Under the pieces are notes generated by a model. That model was not told the origin of the DNA. It saw only the letters and a list, made by a program, of their open reading frames with translations, and did no database searches. This document shows positions 24,954 through 34,089 of a stretch of DNA of 64,000 nucleotides, piece by piece. Every line of letters starts with the position of its first letter. The stretch's first letter is position 1. The position numbers and the translations under genes were made by a program. Source of the DNA: Paenibacillus alginolyticus DSM 5050 = NBRC 15375 (GTDB taxonomy: Bacteria > Bacillota > Bacilli > Paenibacillales > NBRC-103111). The stretch covers positions 1-64,000 of the forward strand of contig NZ_AUGY01000045.1 of the NCBI RefSeq assembly GCF_000422905.1, given 5' to 3'.

Positions 24954-26155
24954 TTCTTATCCTCCCATTTAATATCTTTTCCAATCAATCCAGTGTTCAC
25001 AATTTGAACCGACGTCTCAGTATCGACCTTGACGTCAGGAAATAAAGTTCTCCACTTTTTGGCGTACCGCACTTTCCACGCGGAGTGATTGTGCCGATAA
25101 ACGGATTGTCCGAAGCCCAGAATGTCCGATTGAAATGTTTTTTGCGCTTTCTCGCAGACCAATCGGATTCTTTCCTTTATCTCGTCAGCAAAAAGTGTTC
25201 TGAGAATCTCCGCGTTTTTGGTTTCGCTTAAATCAAGATTCGATGTGTTTTCATACACGTTCAGCGAGGCTGAAAGTTTGATTTTCATTCGAATGTCGCC
25301 TTCGCTCTCAATGGGCGAGAGTTTGCTGCGAACGTTGCTGAATTCGGCGCTCACGCGCCCGCCGCCGCGTTCCTTCGGGATATTTACGGTGATGACCCCT
25401 TTTTTCATCTCGTTTCGAACCCACATCAACCCGCGGGTTTCTTCGTTGTCCAGCCACCCAACCAGCCTGTCTCCGAGAAAAGCCGCCGTTCCTTCGGTGG
25501 CGTTTAAATTTTTCGTGTCCTTTAAACCAAAACCGCCACTTTCCGAAGGAACAACGGAAATCCGCGGCGCGTACGGTTCTTCCCCTTCGTCCATAACCAT
25601 GGTTAAAAATCGTCCGATTCTAACCGAAGGCCCTATGTTGGTTTTCATCTCTTCTTTTATAATTTCCGAAGCCAGCTTCTCAAATTTCGGTTTAAAATTA
25701 AGTACTTCCGCCGCTTCCGTCTTCGTGACCAATACATAACTATTGAGTTGCGACTGCCTAGTCCGTTCGAAAAAATCCAATACCGGCATAACGCCTTTTT
25801 TTGCAAGATTCTCTCCCATGACGATAACCCGATTATGGGAGAAGAATATTTTGCGGGGGAGTGTCCCTTGAATCTTTCGATACGCATCCATAACCGTTTC
25901 CCCCTTTTCAGAGACAATCCAGCCAGCGCTTGTCTCCAATTTGGACTCTCCCCCTCCGCCGCCGGCGGAAGTTGTGCCAAAAAGCCGCGGAACAGCTAGA
26001 AGCAGCGTTACGCGAATGAGCCCATTATCCGACAAATCGATGCCGGTCGCGGTTACAATCGCTATATCGTTCACTTCTTTTCTTCCCCAACAACCCGAAA
26101 GCAACGAAGCGATGAGCACAATAGGCAATATACGCTTGAAGAGGGAACGCGGCAT
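24950..26155 (-). CDS. gerAC: Germination lipoprotein subunit C (Ger(x)C family)
   Basis: A 401-aa lipoprotein. The signal peptide MPRSLFKRILPIVLIASLLSGC ends in a lipobox, followed by WGRKEVNDIAIVTATGIDL, the standard start of Ger(x)C proteins. The body has the three-domain beta-rich arrangement of GerBC, with the conserved GWLDNEETRG and a C-terminal helix-rich part. It attaches to the outer face of the spore inner membrane. I set the start at 26155 because AAAGGAG precedes it, and an upstream in-frame ATG would add ten unrelated residues. Confidence 0.92.
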   Translation of the reverse strand: MPRSLFKRILPIVLIASLLSGCWGRKEVNDIAIVTATGIDLSDNGLIRVTLLLAVPRLFGTTSAGGGGGESKLETSAGWIVSEKGETVMDAYRKIQGTLPRKIFFSHNRVIVMGENLAKKGVMPVLDFFERTRQSQLNSYVLVTKTEAAEVLNFKPKFEKLASEIIKEEMKTNIGPSVRIGRFLTMVMDEGEEPYAPRISVVPSESGGFGLKDTKNLNATEGTAAFLGDRLVGWLDNEETRGLMWVRNEMKKGVITVNIPKERGGGRVSAEFSNVRSKLSPIESEGDIRMKIKLSASLNVYENTSNLDLSETKNAEILRTLFADEIKERIRLVCEKAQKTFQSDILGFGQSVYRHNHSAWKVRYAKKWRTLFPDVKVDTETSVQIVNTGLIGKDIKWEDKK

Positions 26156-26217
26156 CGAAAATACTCCTTTCGTAAAAATTTCCAACTATTCGCGCATAAG
26201 ATGCAACTCCTTTTTCT

Positions 26218-27678
26218 CTATTCCGTTGGGGTTTGGCGCGTTTTAGCCCTTTTCCACCAAGGGACACGGAGGAGGGCGTCCTTTAAGCCTCTAAGATTTA
26301 TCGGAGACGCGGGCGTGAAATAGGGTTCGCCAAAAGTTCTTAATTTTGACAAGTGAACAAGCACTGCGAGCAAAGCGATCAAAATGCCGTAAAGCCCTAG
26401 CGTGCCCGCTATGATCATTAAGGGAAAGCGCAGATATCTGATAGACAACCCAAGGCTGTATGACGGAAAAATAAATGACGCGATCCCCGTGAAAGAGACG
26501 ACAATGACAAGAGAGGCGGAAACGAGACCCGCCTGCACGGCAGCTTGTCCAATGACAAGCGCCCCGACAATGCTGACCGCCTGTCCAACTGGCCGCGGCA
26601 ATCGAATGCCCGCCTCTCTCAAGCCTTCGAAAGCTAGTTCCATGAGGAAAGCTTCCACGATGGCCGGAAAAGGCACAGCCTCTCTGGAAGACGCGATGCT
26701 GAGCAGAAGGCTTTCCGGTAACATTTCTTGATGCATGGTCGTTATAGCGATATACAAGGAAGGAAAGACAAGGGCGCTGAATGACAACCATAAACGGAGC
26801 CAGCGGGTCGCTGACGCCACAATATAATGTTGGTTGTAATCTTCAGCGGATTGCAGCATCTCAAAAAAAGTGGCGGGCGCGATGAGCGAGAATGGCGTGT
26901 TATCGACGATAATCGCCACTCGGCCTTCCGCAAGCGAAGCCGTGACTCTATCCGGCCGTTCCGTCGTCAACAATTGCGGGAAAATAGAGAAACGATTATC
27001 CATAATCAATTCTTCGATATATCCGCTTTCAAGCACCATATCCAATCGAATTTTCTGGATTCTGGCCATCACTTCATCAATGATTTTTTGTTGGGCAATG
27101 CCTTCCACGTACATGACAACTATTTTTGTTCGCGAAAGGGCGCCGACCTGTAATGATTCGCTTTTCAGCTTTGGCGTTCTCAGCCTTCGCCGAATCAGAG
27201 TTACGTTTATCTGCAAGCTTTCAGTAAAACCGTCTCTCGGGCCTCTGATAACCGGTTCCGTCGCAGGTTCTTCGACAGACCTTGTTTTAAGAGAAGTCAT
27301 TCCAATCGAGAGAGCGCCCGGCGCTCCATCTACAAGAATCAATACATCCCCGTCTAATACGGCTTCCGCGGCCTGATCCTCATGCGTTTGAATTTCAATT
27401 TTTTCAGAAGGTAACACCTTGTAATTCAGATAAGACAACGCATCGTCTATCCACTCTTCTTCTGGTTGACTGCAAGACATGAGCGGCTGAAGCAATTCAG
27501 TATCGATTCGTTTTTCATCCGCCATGCCGTCCATAAAGACAAGAAGTCCTTCATTATTGCCAAATATAAGGAAGCTTCGAAACACAATGTCATCGCAACG
27601 ATCGAAAATTGCCCGAAAACGGGTTTCATCTTGGTGCAAGTTTCCCGAAATCATTGTTTCATCGTTTTGCTTCTGCAT
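26218..27678 (-). CDS. gerAA: Germination receptor subunit A (GerAA family)
   Basis: A 486-aa protein. A hydrophilic N-terminal domain (about 1-245) is followed by four or five membrane helices, the layout of GerAA/GerKA. Family landmarks include VLILVDGAPGALSI, RIQKIRLDMVLESGYIEELI, VAIIVDNTPFSLIAPATFFEMLQSAEDY and the helix LIALLAVLVHL. Together with B and C it forms the nutrient receptor, and recent work on the family indicates an oligomeric ion channel. The start follows AAGGTG. A sigma-G-like promoter lies 41-69 bp upstream. It leads a four-gene operon. Confidence 0.93.
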   Translation of the reverse strand: MQKQNDETMISGNLHQDETRFRAIFDRCDDIVFRSFLIFGNNEGLLVFMDGMADEKRIDTELLQPLMSCSQPEEEWIDDALSYLNYKVLPSEKIEIQTHEDQAAEAVLDGDVLILVDGAPGALSIGMTSLKTRSVEEPATEPVIRGPRDGFTESLQINVTLIRRRLRTPKLKSESLQVGALSRTKIVVMYVEGIAQQKIIDEVMARIQKIRLDMVLESGYIEELIMDNRFSIFPQLLTTERPDRVTASLAEGRVAIIVDNTPFSLIAPATFFEMLQSAEDYNQHYIVASATRWLRLWLSFSALVFPSLYIAITTMHQEMLPESLLLSIASSREAVPFPAIVEAFLMELAFEGLREAGIRLPRPVGQAVSIVGALVIGQAAVQAGLVSASLVIVVSFTGIASFIFPSYSLGLSIRYLRFPLMIIAGTLGLYGILIALLAVLVHLSKLRTFGEPYFTPASPINLRGLKDALLRVPWWKRAKTRQTPTE

Positions 27679-27718
27679 CCGTTTTCACCTTCACACCAAT
27701 TATTTCTAATATGAGGTG

Positions 27719-27747
27719 TATTATCTTCAAAAAACTACCATTTATTC
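27719..27747 (-). promoter_or_regulatory. Sigma-G-like promoter of the ger operon
   Basis: On the minus strand GAATA (27743-27747) is followed after 17 bp by GATAATA (27719-27725). The sigma-G consensus is about GHATR - 17/18 bp - CATWHTA, so only the first base of the -10 box differs. It lies where forespore-specific transcription of a ger operon is expected. Confidence 0.55.
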
Positions 27748-27928
27748 TTAGAGGAGAAATAAACGGGATATGCCAGAGTCGTACAATAGGGTCATAGGAT
27801 TTATCCACGAAACGCCGAATGGGCTGGTACCCACGGGCTTGCAGGTACTTTTTTTCCGAAGACAAGTTTGGAGTATGATGGGGGATCGAACTGGCAAACG
27901 ACAAAGCACAGGGCATGTTTCTCTGGTA

Positions 27929-28102
27929 TTACATAACTTCATGGGGGGAACCAGATGACATTATATCCCCTTGAATAAACGGATAAGAAGTTTCAATTGT
28001 ACGGTAATCCATCATGATCGGTTCGTGCCCTCTTTCCACCAAAGCGGGAGCAAGAACCCGACCCAAATTTCCACCTGCACCAGTTATAAGTACTTTGGCC
28101 AA
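27929..28102 (-). pseudogene. NAD-dependent epimerase/dehydratase, N-terminal fragment
   Basis: A 57-codon frame starting at TTG reads AKVLITGAGGNLGRVLAPALVERGHEPIMMDYR and then ...SYPFIQGDIMSSGSPHEVM before a stop. This is the Rossmann start (TGAGGNLG) of extended SDR epimerases, which normally have about 300 aa. The remainder is missing. It overlaps the end of the aldo-keto reductase remnant. Confidence 0.7.
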
Positions 28103-28661
28103 TTTTTTCGGATATCCCCTTCTGGGAACATTGTTTCCAGGTTGAACTTTCCGGTTAATAATCCCATTCGCAGTGGTCCTCTAACAACTACAGCCATTCC
28201 GTTCTCTTGCAAATAAGGAAGAACCTCCTTCTCTGTAGAACGATTGAGAATACTGTAGTCTAATTGGACGGCATCGAACCCTCCTTAATGGTTGAAATGC
28301 TTGAAATATTCGAAGTTTTCAGTGGACACTCCGACTGCTCTTACTTTACCGTCTTGCTTTAATTTTTCGAAAGCTCGGATGATGCTTCCGTTTCCTCATA
28401 TTTATCCCACCAGAGGTGGCAAAAGTACACATCGATGTAATCGGTTTCAAGTCTCCGTAAGCTTGCTTCGCAAGCCTCGATGATCTTTTCAGGCCGATCA
28501 TTGACCGGTTCTCCTTTTGGGTCTCGATGGTGCCCCAGCAATCCGCCCTTCGTCGACACAATAACCTGATCTCTTCTTCCTTTTATTACTTTGGCTACAG
28601 CACCGAATCCTACTTCCGATACATCAAAGTCTAACTTTCCGAATTTCCTAAAGTTCATCAC
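28084..28661 (-). pseudogene. Aldo/keto reductase pseudogene
   Basis: The intact start (NFRKFGKLDFDVSEVGFGA) jumps directly to GRRDQVIVSTKGGLLG, so about 40-50 residues including the catalytic Asp/Tyr region are deleted. DYIDVYFCHLWW follows. Other frames then give IRAFEKLKQDGKVRAVGVSTENFEYFK and FDAVQLDYSILNRSTEKEVLPYL, ending at 28084 with GDIRKNWPKYL. The order is that of AKR enzymes (about 320 aa), but the gene has an internal deletion, at least two frame breaks and no catalytic tetrad. Confidence 0.8.
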
Positions 28662-28794
28662 ATTTGTACCTCCAATTCTTTCTTTTATCTAAATAGTTCT
28701 TAGTATACCGATTAGAAACGTTAAAGTACGCACTTCTTGTTAACTTGGTTACCTAGAGGTTACATATGAACTTCTTTTTCTACTCTTATGAAAA

Positions 28795-28841
28795 ACACCG
28801 AAAAGAAAAAGCGATGTATTCTCGCAAATTCTTCTCGGTGT
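28795..28841 (-). terminator. Long imperfect hairpin terminator after the CntL-like gene
   Basis: Two 20-base arms (ACACCGA... / ...TCGGTGT) pair at 16 of 20 positions around a 7-base loop. On the minus strand TTTTTC follows. It lies past the stop at 28961. Confidence 0.6.
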
Positions 28842-28960
28842 ACCGTAATTCAATCAGTTTTTTCATAATTTTTTCAATAATAAGTTATTACCTTCTTTTC
28901 TTTTTGTAACGTAGACATCTCTAATATGATCTTGTCGAAAATAGGGCTCCGCTCGATCAG

Positions 28961-29695
28961 TTATTTCTGATTCCAGTCCTCTGACAAATCGTAATTGAAT
29001 GGATAATTAAAGATGGATTTCACACCATTTCCATACCGCAACATAATATGGACATTTTCATCGATCAATTCTTTTAATTGATTAAGCACCTCGATTTTGT
29101 TTTTGACTAGTGAAGCGATAATGATATGAGTTGTTTCCTTCAGAAAGGCAAGACTGCTCAGTTTCTCATCGGAGAAACTAACCAAAGTCTCTATATCGAA
29201 AGCTTTCGCTACTTGACAGGCTATTTGGACTGCTTCAGAATCGATATCAAGTCCCATCACTTTCGCACCGAATTCTTTAGCTATTGTTAGAACCGAAATT
29301 GGAAATGCACCTGATCCGATAAAAAGAACTTTTGATTGTTGATTAATGTCAAAACTTTTTAAATCATCTTTCACCGATTGGATAAGTGTTGTGAGATATT
29401 TATTTCCATCCATTTCAATAAGGGAAATGCTTTTTGATTGATGCTTTTCTACATCACATAAGGCTTCGGCGGCAGTTTCTCTTAATCGATCTACTTGTCT
29501 CTGAACCTCTTCATCGCGCCTCCAAACCATCCATTGACGGATAGTTTCCTCCCTTACCATAATTTCGCAAAGTTCATCCAATTTAATATTAAGAAGTTCG
29601 TAACAGTTGCAGTACGCTCGAGAATAAATCGTTAACTCTTTAATTTCACATTCAAGCAGCCTCACAGACAACAAGAATTCGAACTTCTCCCTCAT
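28961..29695 (-). CDS. Nicotianamine synthase-like / CntL-type aminobutanoyltransferase
   Basis: A 244-aa protein. An N-terminal helical bundle (about 1-115) precedes a Rossmann-like SAM site: KVLFIGSGAFPISVLTIAKEFGAKVMGLDIDSEAVQIA. The end MLRYGNGVKSIFNYPF matches my memory of bacterial CntL proteins, which transfer the aminobutanoate part of SAM to histidine on the way to staphylopine-type metallophores. The usual partners (histidine racemase CntK, opine dehydrogenase CntM, exporter CntE) are not present here. Degraded Opp/Nik-like ATPases lie 7 kb away. The start at 29695 was chosen for GGAGGGG 3 nt upstream. A terminator follows at 28795. Confidence 0.75.
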   Translation of the reverse strand: MREKFEFLLSVRLLECEIKELTIYSRAYCNCYELLNIKLDELCEIMVREETIRQWMVWRRDEEVQRQVDRLRETAAEALCDVEKHQSKSISLIEMDGNKYLTTLIQSVKDDLKSFDINQQSKVLFIGSGAFPISVLTIAKEFGAKVMGLDIDSEAVQIACQVAKAFDIETLVSFSDEKLSSLAFLKETTHIIIASLVKNKIEVLNQLKELIDENVHIMLRYGNGVKSIFNYPFNYDLSEDWNQK

Positions 29696-29847
29696 ATTCC
29701 CCTCCGTCACATTCATTAACTAATGTGCTATTAGGTAATATTTATTAACATTGCTCATCTTTAAGAAGCATTTTAAATTTTGAATTTAATAATTGCTATT
29801 GGGAAGAATTTAATGGCTCAAATGGTGATTTTCGTAATAGAATAACA

Positions 29848-29877
29848 AAATCCCTTGACCAATTGATCAAGGGATTT
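29848..29877. terminator. Perfect hairpin, likely terminator
   Basis: AAATCCCTTGA and TCAAGGGATTT form an 11-bp stem with an 8-base loop. It separates the small gene at 30027-30227 from the CntL-like gene. T residues flank it on both strands (GGGATTT). Confidence 0.65.
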
Positions 29878-30026
29878 AATCATTTTTACGTTCTCACATT
29901 GACTCGGTAAATACATGTGCAGATTGAAGTTTCCGATATCCTTATTCCAGGAAAACGTGATTACTTTTCGTCAAGGGCATGGAAAACGGAAAATATCAAT
30001 GATGATGCCAATTGGAATTCGAATCG

Positions 30027-30227
30027 TTATAAATAATCTATCAATCCCGCTAAAAATCTCAAACGGATAGTGTTTCGCCCAACACTTAATAAACATCCTG
30101 TGAAAGTATTAAAGAGAGTTCGAACAACAACAACACTACCAATCAAACCCGGAGAAATATTCTTAATTCTTTTCTGTGTTTTCAAAGGCACTTTTCGAGC
30201 TGTGGTCAAATGAAATTCTTTAGACAT
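30027..30227 (-). CDS. Small basic protein, unknown
   Basis: A 66-aa frame with a very good ribosome binding site (AAAGGAGAGAG, ATG at 30227) and a terminator downstream at 29848. The N-terminal 28 residues are basic and polar (TTARKVPLKTQKRIKN). The remainder (SPGLIGSVVVVRTLFNTFTGCLLS) is hydrophobic with one Cys and several Thr/Ser. A peptide or RiPP precursor could look like this, but no modification or export gene lies beside it. I do not recognise a family. Confidence 0.45.
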   Translation of the reverse strand: MSKEFHLTTARKVPLKTQKRIKNISPGLIGSVVVVRTLFNTFTGCLLSVGRNTIRLRFLAGLIDYL

Positions 30228-30593
30228 TTATCTCTCTCCTTTGTTGATTTGCCTTTTTATTTCTTTTAACACTAAAGAAGCGAGATATAAATCCCAACAA
30301 GATTTAGCAGATTAGAGCCTTGCTTCAAGTGAAACCTTTTACTCAACAAATATCATTTAGTATGAGGGGGCTCCACACCACACCACCACAACAGTCTATG
30401 GTGAAGCACATTACTTGCACACGGCATTTACCTAGGTTCAAGCCGTGTTATCTCAATTAAATGTAGAATTAATAAGGGTCTTTAATGAAACGGTTCAAAC
30501 TATAAAATAGAGTAAAGAAGTATGCCTTTAGTTCCACTTTGTCCTACTGCCCTTAATCATGCTAATTGTACATACATTAAAAAACAAAAAACC
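30228..30593. other. Intergenic stretch
   Basis: About 365 AT-rich bases between the small basic protein and the terminator of the dtnK operon. ACACGGC and GCCGTGT (30419-30449) form a 7-bp inverted repeat around a 16-base loop. No ORF or RNA gene is convincing. Confidence 0.35.
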
Positions 30594-30613
30594 CATACTG
30601 ACGAATCAGTATG
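30594..30613 (-). terminator. Terminator of the D-threonate-type operon
   Basis: CATACTGA-CGAA-TCAGTATG is a perfect 8-bp stem with a stable loop. On the minus strand GGGTTTTTTG and further T residues follow. It closes the operon ending at 30667. Confidence 0.88.
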
Positions 30614-30666
30614 AGTATTTTTATTCATGTTATTTTCCGTGTCGTTTTGCCAGTTTGCACAAAATC

Positions 30667-31665
30667 CTATTGCTCACGTTTAGGAGCCAATTCAATCGCT
30701 TGTTTTAGAGCTTCTTTCAGGCTTTGCTCGTCGGCAATTCCTTTACCGGCAATATCAAATGCCGTACCATGATCTACGCTAGTTCTAATAATCGGAAGCC
30801 CTACAGTAATATTTACACCGGCTTCTAGTCCTAATACTTTGATTGGACCATGACCTTGATCATGATACATAGCAACTACGATATCGAAGTCTCCACGTGT
30901 AGCGCGGAAGAATAGTGTATCTGCAGGTAAAGGTCCTACAACTTGAATGCCCTCTTCTTGAGCTTTCCTTACACCGGGTACGACTTTTTCATCTTCTTCC
31001 CCATAACCAAACAATCCGTTCTCTCCCGCATGGGGGTTGATTCCGCAGACAGCAATTTTAGGCGTCGCATAACCAGCCTTCTGTAACGTTTCATGTGCCA
31101 TACGGATCACTTTATAAACGCGGTCTGGATTGATCATACGGACGGCATCCAGAATGCCAACATGTGTCGTTACATGAATAACCTTCAGCTTAGGAGCGGA
31201 AAGCATCATGGAAAAGTCTTCTGTGCCTGTCAGATCTGCTAAAATTTCGGTATGTCCCGGATAAATGTGTCCGCCTTTATGAAGAGCTTCTTTGTTTAAT
31301 GGCGCTGTACAAATCGCATCAATAGCTCCCGCGTTAGCAAGTTCAATCGCCTGTTTCAAATACATGAAAGCAGCATGGCCAGCTTCTTTGGACACTTGAC
31401 CAATTGGAAGATCGGCTGCCAATAAATTTAAATCAAAGCAATCCACTGTGCCGTGTTCGAACTGAGCTTCCGTAACGGAAGCAATCTTACGGACACGAAG
31501 TCCCGTATGAACGAAGTGATCCGCTCTTTCCAATATTTTGGCGTCTCCAATGACAAAAGGGCGACAAGTCTCGTAAATCTGGGCATCTTTCAAAGATTTC
31601 ATGATGATTTCAGGACCTACACCAGCTCCATCACCCATTGTTATGCCTATGATTGGTCTATTCAT
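30667..31665 (-). CDS. PdxA2-type four-carbon acid 4-phosphate dehydrogenase
   Basis: A 332-aa member of the PdxA family. The N-terminal motif is MGDGAGVGPEIIMKSL, the metal/substrate His is in PGHTEILADLTG, and AMYHDQGHGPIKVLG and the NAD-domain motif SVDHGTAFDIAGKGIA are present. PdxA proper makes vitamin B6. Copies paired with a DUF1537 kinase instead oxidise D-threonate or D-erythronate 4-phosphate, which decarboxylates to dihydroxyacetone phosphate. Here the gene overlaps such a kinase (TAATG), so PdxA2 is the better call. A terminator follows. Confidence 0.9.
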   Translation of the reverse strand: MNRPIIGITMGDGAGVGPEIIMKSLKDAQIYETCRPFVIGDAKILERADHFVHTGLRVRKIASVTEAQFEHGTVDCFDLNLLAADLPIGQVSKEAGHAAFMYLKQAIELANAGAIDAICTAPLNKEALHKGGHIYPGHTEILADLTGTEDFSMMLSAPKLKVIHVTTHVGILDAVRMINPDRVYKVIRMAHETLQKAGYATPKIAVCGINPHAGENGLFGYGEEDEKVVPGVRKAQEEGIQVVGPLPADTLFFRATRGDFDIVVAMYHDQGHGPIKVLGLEAGVNITVGLPIIRTSVDHGTAFDIAGKGIADEQSLKEALKQAIELAPKREQ

Positions 31666-32969
31666 TAAAATGATTCCCCCTTTAATGCTTTTTTAGCAAT
31701 TGATAAGCTATGTTCATTTCCAAAAGCACCGGCTTTCGTTACAGCCCAAACGGGCGTTTCACGTTCAAGCAGGCCAAGCGGGATACCAGGTTCAATTTCT
31801 TTCACCAATTGAATGCTCGATACGCCTAAATGCTTACATACCGCCTTTGCAGTATCTCCCCCTGTTAAAATAACCCCTTGCAGTTCCGCTGTTTTCATTA
31901 TTTCCGAGGCAATCGCTCCCAAAATAGCTGAAATCTTATTGGCTACTTCGGTAGAATCTAAGCCTCTTCGTGAGCCTGCTTCCTTCGTCAATAAAACCTG
32001 CTCAGGAGAAGTGCTTGCGTAGAGAGAAACATCGGAGCCGCTCCTTAATGCAGCCTGGAGCTCCCTCCTGCAACGATCAATCTCTACCTGTACTCCCTTT
32101 TCCGAAGCTATCGCTTGTACAGTATCTAATTCTATAGGAATGACTTGCGATTCCGTGTTATAAGCAGCCACTTGTCGACGAGTTACCTGTGAAATACTCC
32201 CTGCGACTAACAGAACAGGCTTCGTACCTGATGGCAGTTGAGCTGGCACGCTTGTATGAACAGGAAGAGATAACGCCTTTGGCAGAAAGTCGGCTAAGCC
32301 CGCAGACCCTGCCCATAGCGTTTTATAGCTGCTATCGGCTATCCAATCAGCAATATGCTGCACATCTTCTTCCGTTAAAGCATCGAATACGATGAGTTCA
32401 GTATTTGTTTCCAGTAGCGATTGTATTTTAAGATACACCTGTTCTTTTCCTGCACGTAAAAAATCTAATGAAATAAGTCCAACTTTGCGCTTGGATTGTG
32501 AAGAAAACAGCTTCACTAGATCTGATTCCTTCACAGGACACTTCGGGTCATTAGCAATCTCGGTTTGACTGACAGGTATCCCGTTTAGATAATGGATTCC
32601 CTTCGAAGTGGTTCGGCCAATCTTAGGGAAAGCCGGGGCTACCACCGCAAAATCAAAGGGAATGACATCCATCACTGCGTCGATTTCAACCCCCAGATTC
32701 CCGCGAAGCGTAGAATCCATTTTCTTATAAACATGTGTAAAGCCAGCATGTTTAATTTGAAGCGCTGCTTCCTTTACGTTTGCATATGCGATTTCTGGAG
32801 CAACTGAACGGCTGTCTGTATCGATGACGACAGCCTCCATCGTCTGTTTTTGTTTAGAAACTTGCTCGATATCAAAAATGACTTGCGTTTGCAGACCATT
32901 TCTTACAAATTGAACACCTGAATCGGACGCTCCGGTCAAATCATCTGCAATGATGGCAATATGTTTCAT
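31665..32969 (-). CDS. dtnK: Four-carbon acid sugar kinase (DUF1537, DtnK/OtnK-like)
   Basis: A 434-aa protein with the two-domain layout of this family. The N-terminal domain starts IAIIADDLTGASDSGVQFV and holds YKKMDSTLRGNLG. The C-terminal nucleotide-binding domain carries LILTGGDTAKAV-like ELQGVILTGGDTAK and GAFGNEHSL. The enzyme phosphorylates the 4-hydroxyl of D-threonate, D-erythronate or related acids. The neighbouring PdxA2 and permease genes support this. The start at 32969 was chosen for GGGAGG 9 nt upstream. The exact substrate (threonate or erythronate) is inferred. Confidence 0.85.
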   Translation of the reverse strand: MKHIAIIADDLTGASDSGVQFVRNGLQTQVIFDIEQVSKQKQTMEAVVIDTDSRSVAPEIAYANVKEAALQIKHAGFTHVYKKMDSTLRGNLGVEIDAVMDVIPFDFAVVAPAFPKIGRTTSKGIHYLNGIPVSQTEIANDPKCPVKESDLVKLFSSQSKRKVGLISLDFLRAGKEQVYLKIQSLLETNTELIVFDALTEEDVQHIADWIADSSYKTLWAGSAGLADFLPKALSLPVHTSVPAQLPSGTKPVLLVAGSISQVTRRQVAAYNTESQVIPIELDTVQAIASEKGVQVEIDRCRRELQAALRSGSDVSLYASTSPEQVLLTKEAGSRRGLDSTEVANKISAILGAIASEIMKTAELQGVILTGGDTAKAVCKHLGVSSIQLVKEIEPGIPLGLLERETPVWAVTKAGAFGNEHSLSIAKKALKGESF

Positions 32970-33002
32970 GGTGTTGTTCCTCCCATGCAAATCTCTATCT
33001 GT

Positions 33003-33962
33003 CTAGTTGATTTGACTTTTAACTCCAATTTTTTTGGCGTACCAAGCCGTTACGATCGGAACAAGGATTGCAGTAACGATAACACAAGAGGCAACCAATG
33101 CTGTTGCGGAAGGCACAAGCGGAGCATAGGCTACATTCGCGGCAGCAACTGCTGCGGGTACACCCGCTGCATTTCCAGCCGTTGAAGCTGCTGACAAACC
33201 AGCAATGCCGTTACCGCCGATTAAGCGGTCCGTAATTGTCAAAGTAAGACCGGTTACGGCGACAACGCCTATACCCAACAATACGCCAAGGAAACCAGCT
33301 TTCCAAACCGACTGAAGATTCAGACCGGCACCTAAAGCGAAAGCAAAGAACGGTACTAAAACAGGTACGGCTTTAGATAAGAATTCACGCATGTCTTTAT
33401 CTAAATTACCTAGGATCATACCAACGATTAATGGCAAAATCGCACCTACAAAAGTCTGCCAAGGGAAAGCGGCTAAACCTGCTACACCTAATGAAATCAT
33501 AGTAAAGAACGGCCCTGATTCCAAGCTCATAACCGAGTAAGCGCCAACATCTTCCTTCTTACCGAATTGCCCCATTAATGCCATGTACAGTCCGCCATTG
33601 GTATCATTCATAGCTGCAACGATAGCCAATACCGAAATGCCGGCAAAGAATCCTTCGGTTATCATCCCATTGCCCAGAAATTTAGCAGCCACAAACCCTA
33701 CAATGATCGCTGTTATAATTTTAGTGCCTAAGAGCGTTCCGCCCTTTTTCAAAATGTATGGAGTAGCTTTGAAATTGATAGTAGATCCCATACAAACATA
33801 GAATACTGCTAAAATCGGTAGAGACCCTGTCATTAATGCTCCGGTGAAGGAGCCAAATGTTTTACCCATAGTAGGGAATAATGTTGTTAAAATAGCCCCT
33901 AAAATAAGCGGAACAATCATCATGCCACCAGGAATCCGATCAATAGTTGCCTTAATTCTCAT
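33003..33962 (-). CDS. KdgT-like 2-keto-3-deoxygluconate/acid-sugar permease
   Basis: A 319-aa protein with about ten membrane helices of the KdgT family (proton-coupled sugar-acid uptake). Landmarks are [24 protein letters not shown] at the start and [16 protein letters not shown] and [12 protein letters not shown] towards the end. In this operon it is the natural importer of the four-carbon acid used by the DtnK-like kinase. It is the first gene after a palindromic operator (34005-34019). The start follows TAGGAGGA. Confidence 0.9.
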   Translation of the reverse strand: MRIKATIDRIPGGMMIVPLILGAILTTLFPTMGKTFGSFTGALMTGSLPILAVFYVCMGSTINFKATPYILKKGGTLLGTKIITAIIVGFVAAKFLGNGMITEGFFAGISVLAIVAAMNDTNGGLYMALMGQFGKKEDVGAYSVMSLESGPFFTMISLGVAGLAAFPWQTFVGAILPLIVGMILGNLDKDMREFLSKAVPVLVPFFAFALGAGLNLQSVWKAGFLGVLLGIGVVAVTGLTLTITDRLIGGNGIAGLSAASTAGNAAGVPAAVAAANVAYAPLVPSATALVASCVIVTAILVPIVTAWYAKKIGVKSQIN

Positions 33963-34004
33963 GGTATTCTTCCTCCTAAGAAGTGTAATTGAGCAATTAA
34001 TTAA

Positions 34005-34019
34005 GTTGCAATTTGCAAC
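34005..34019. promoter_or_regulatory. Palindromic operator ahead of the kdgT-dtnK-pdxA2 operon
   Basis: GTTGCAATTTGCAAC is a perfect 15-bp palindrome, 43 bp upstream of the permease start. GTTGCA and CAACA recur in the site at 35971-35987 ahead of the regulator gene, so the regulator probably binds both. Confidence 0.65.
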
Positions 34020-34089
34020 ATCATTTTTCTAATTCGCCCATGAGATGATTATATGATAGGATAACTCTCATAACAACGGGGATAATCGT

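Noticed and set aside
27659..27958. Short ORFs on both strands around the ger promoter
   Set aside because: They conflict with each other and with the promoter, and none has a convincing start or domain.
33963..34089. A possible sigma-54 promoter before the kdgT-like gene
   Set aside because: TTGCA occurs but the GG of the -24 box is absent at the right distance, and the regulator lacks GAFTGA.
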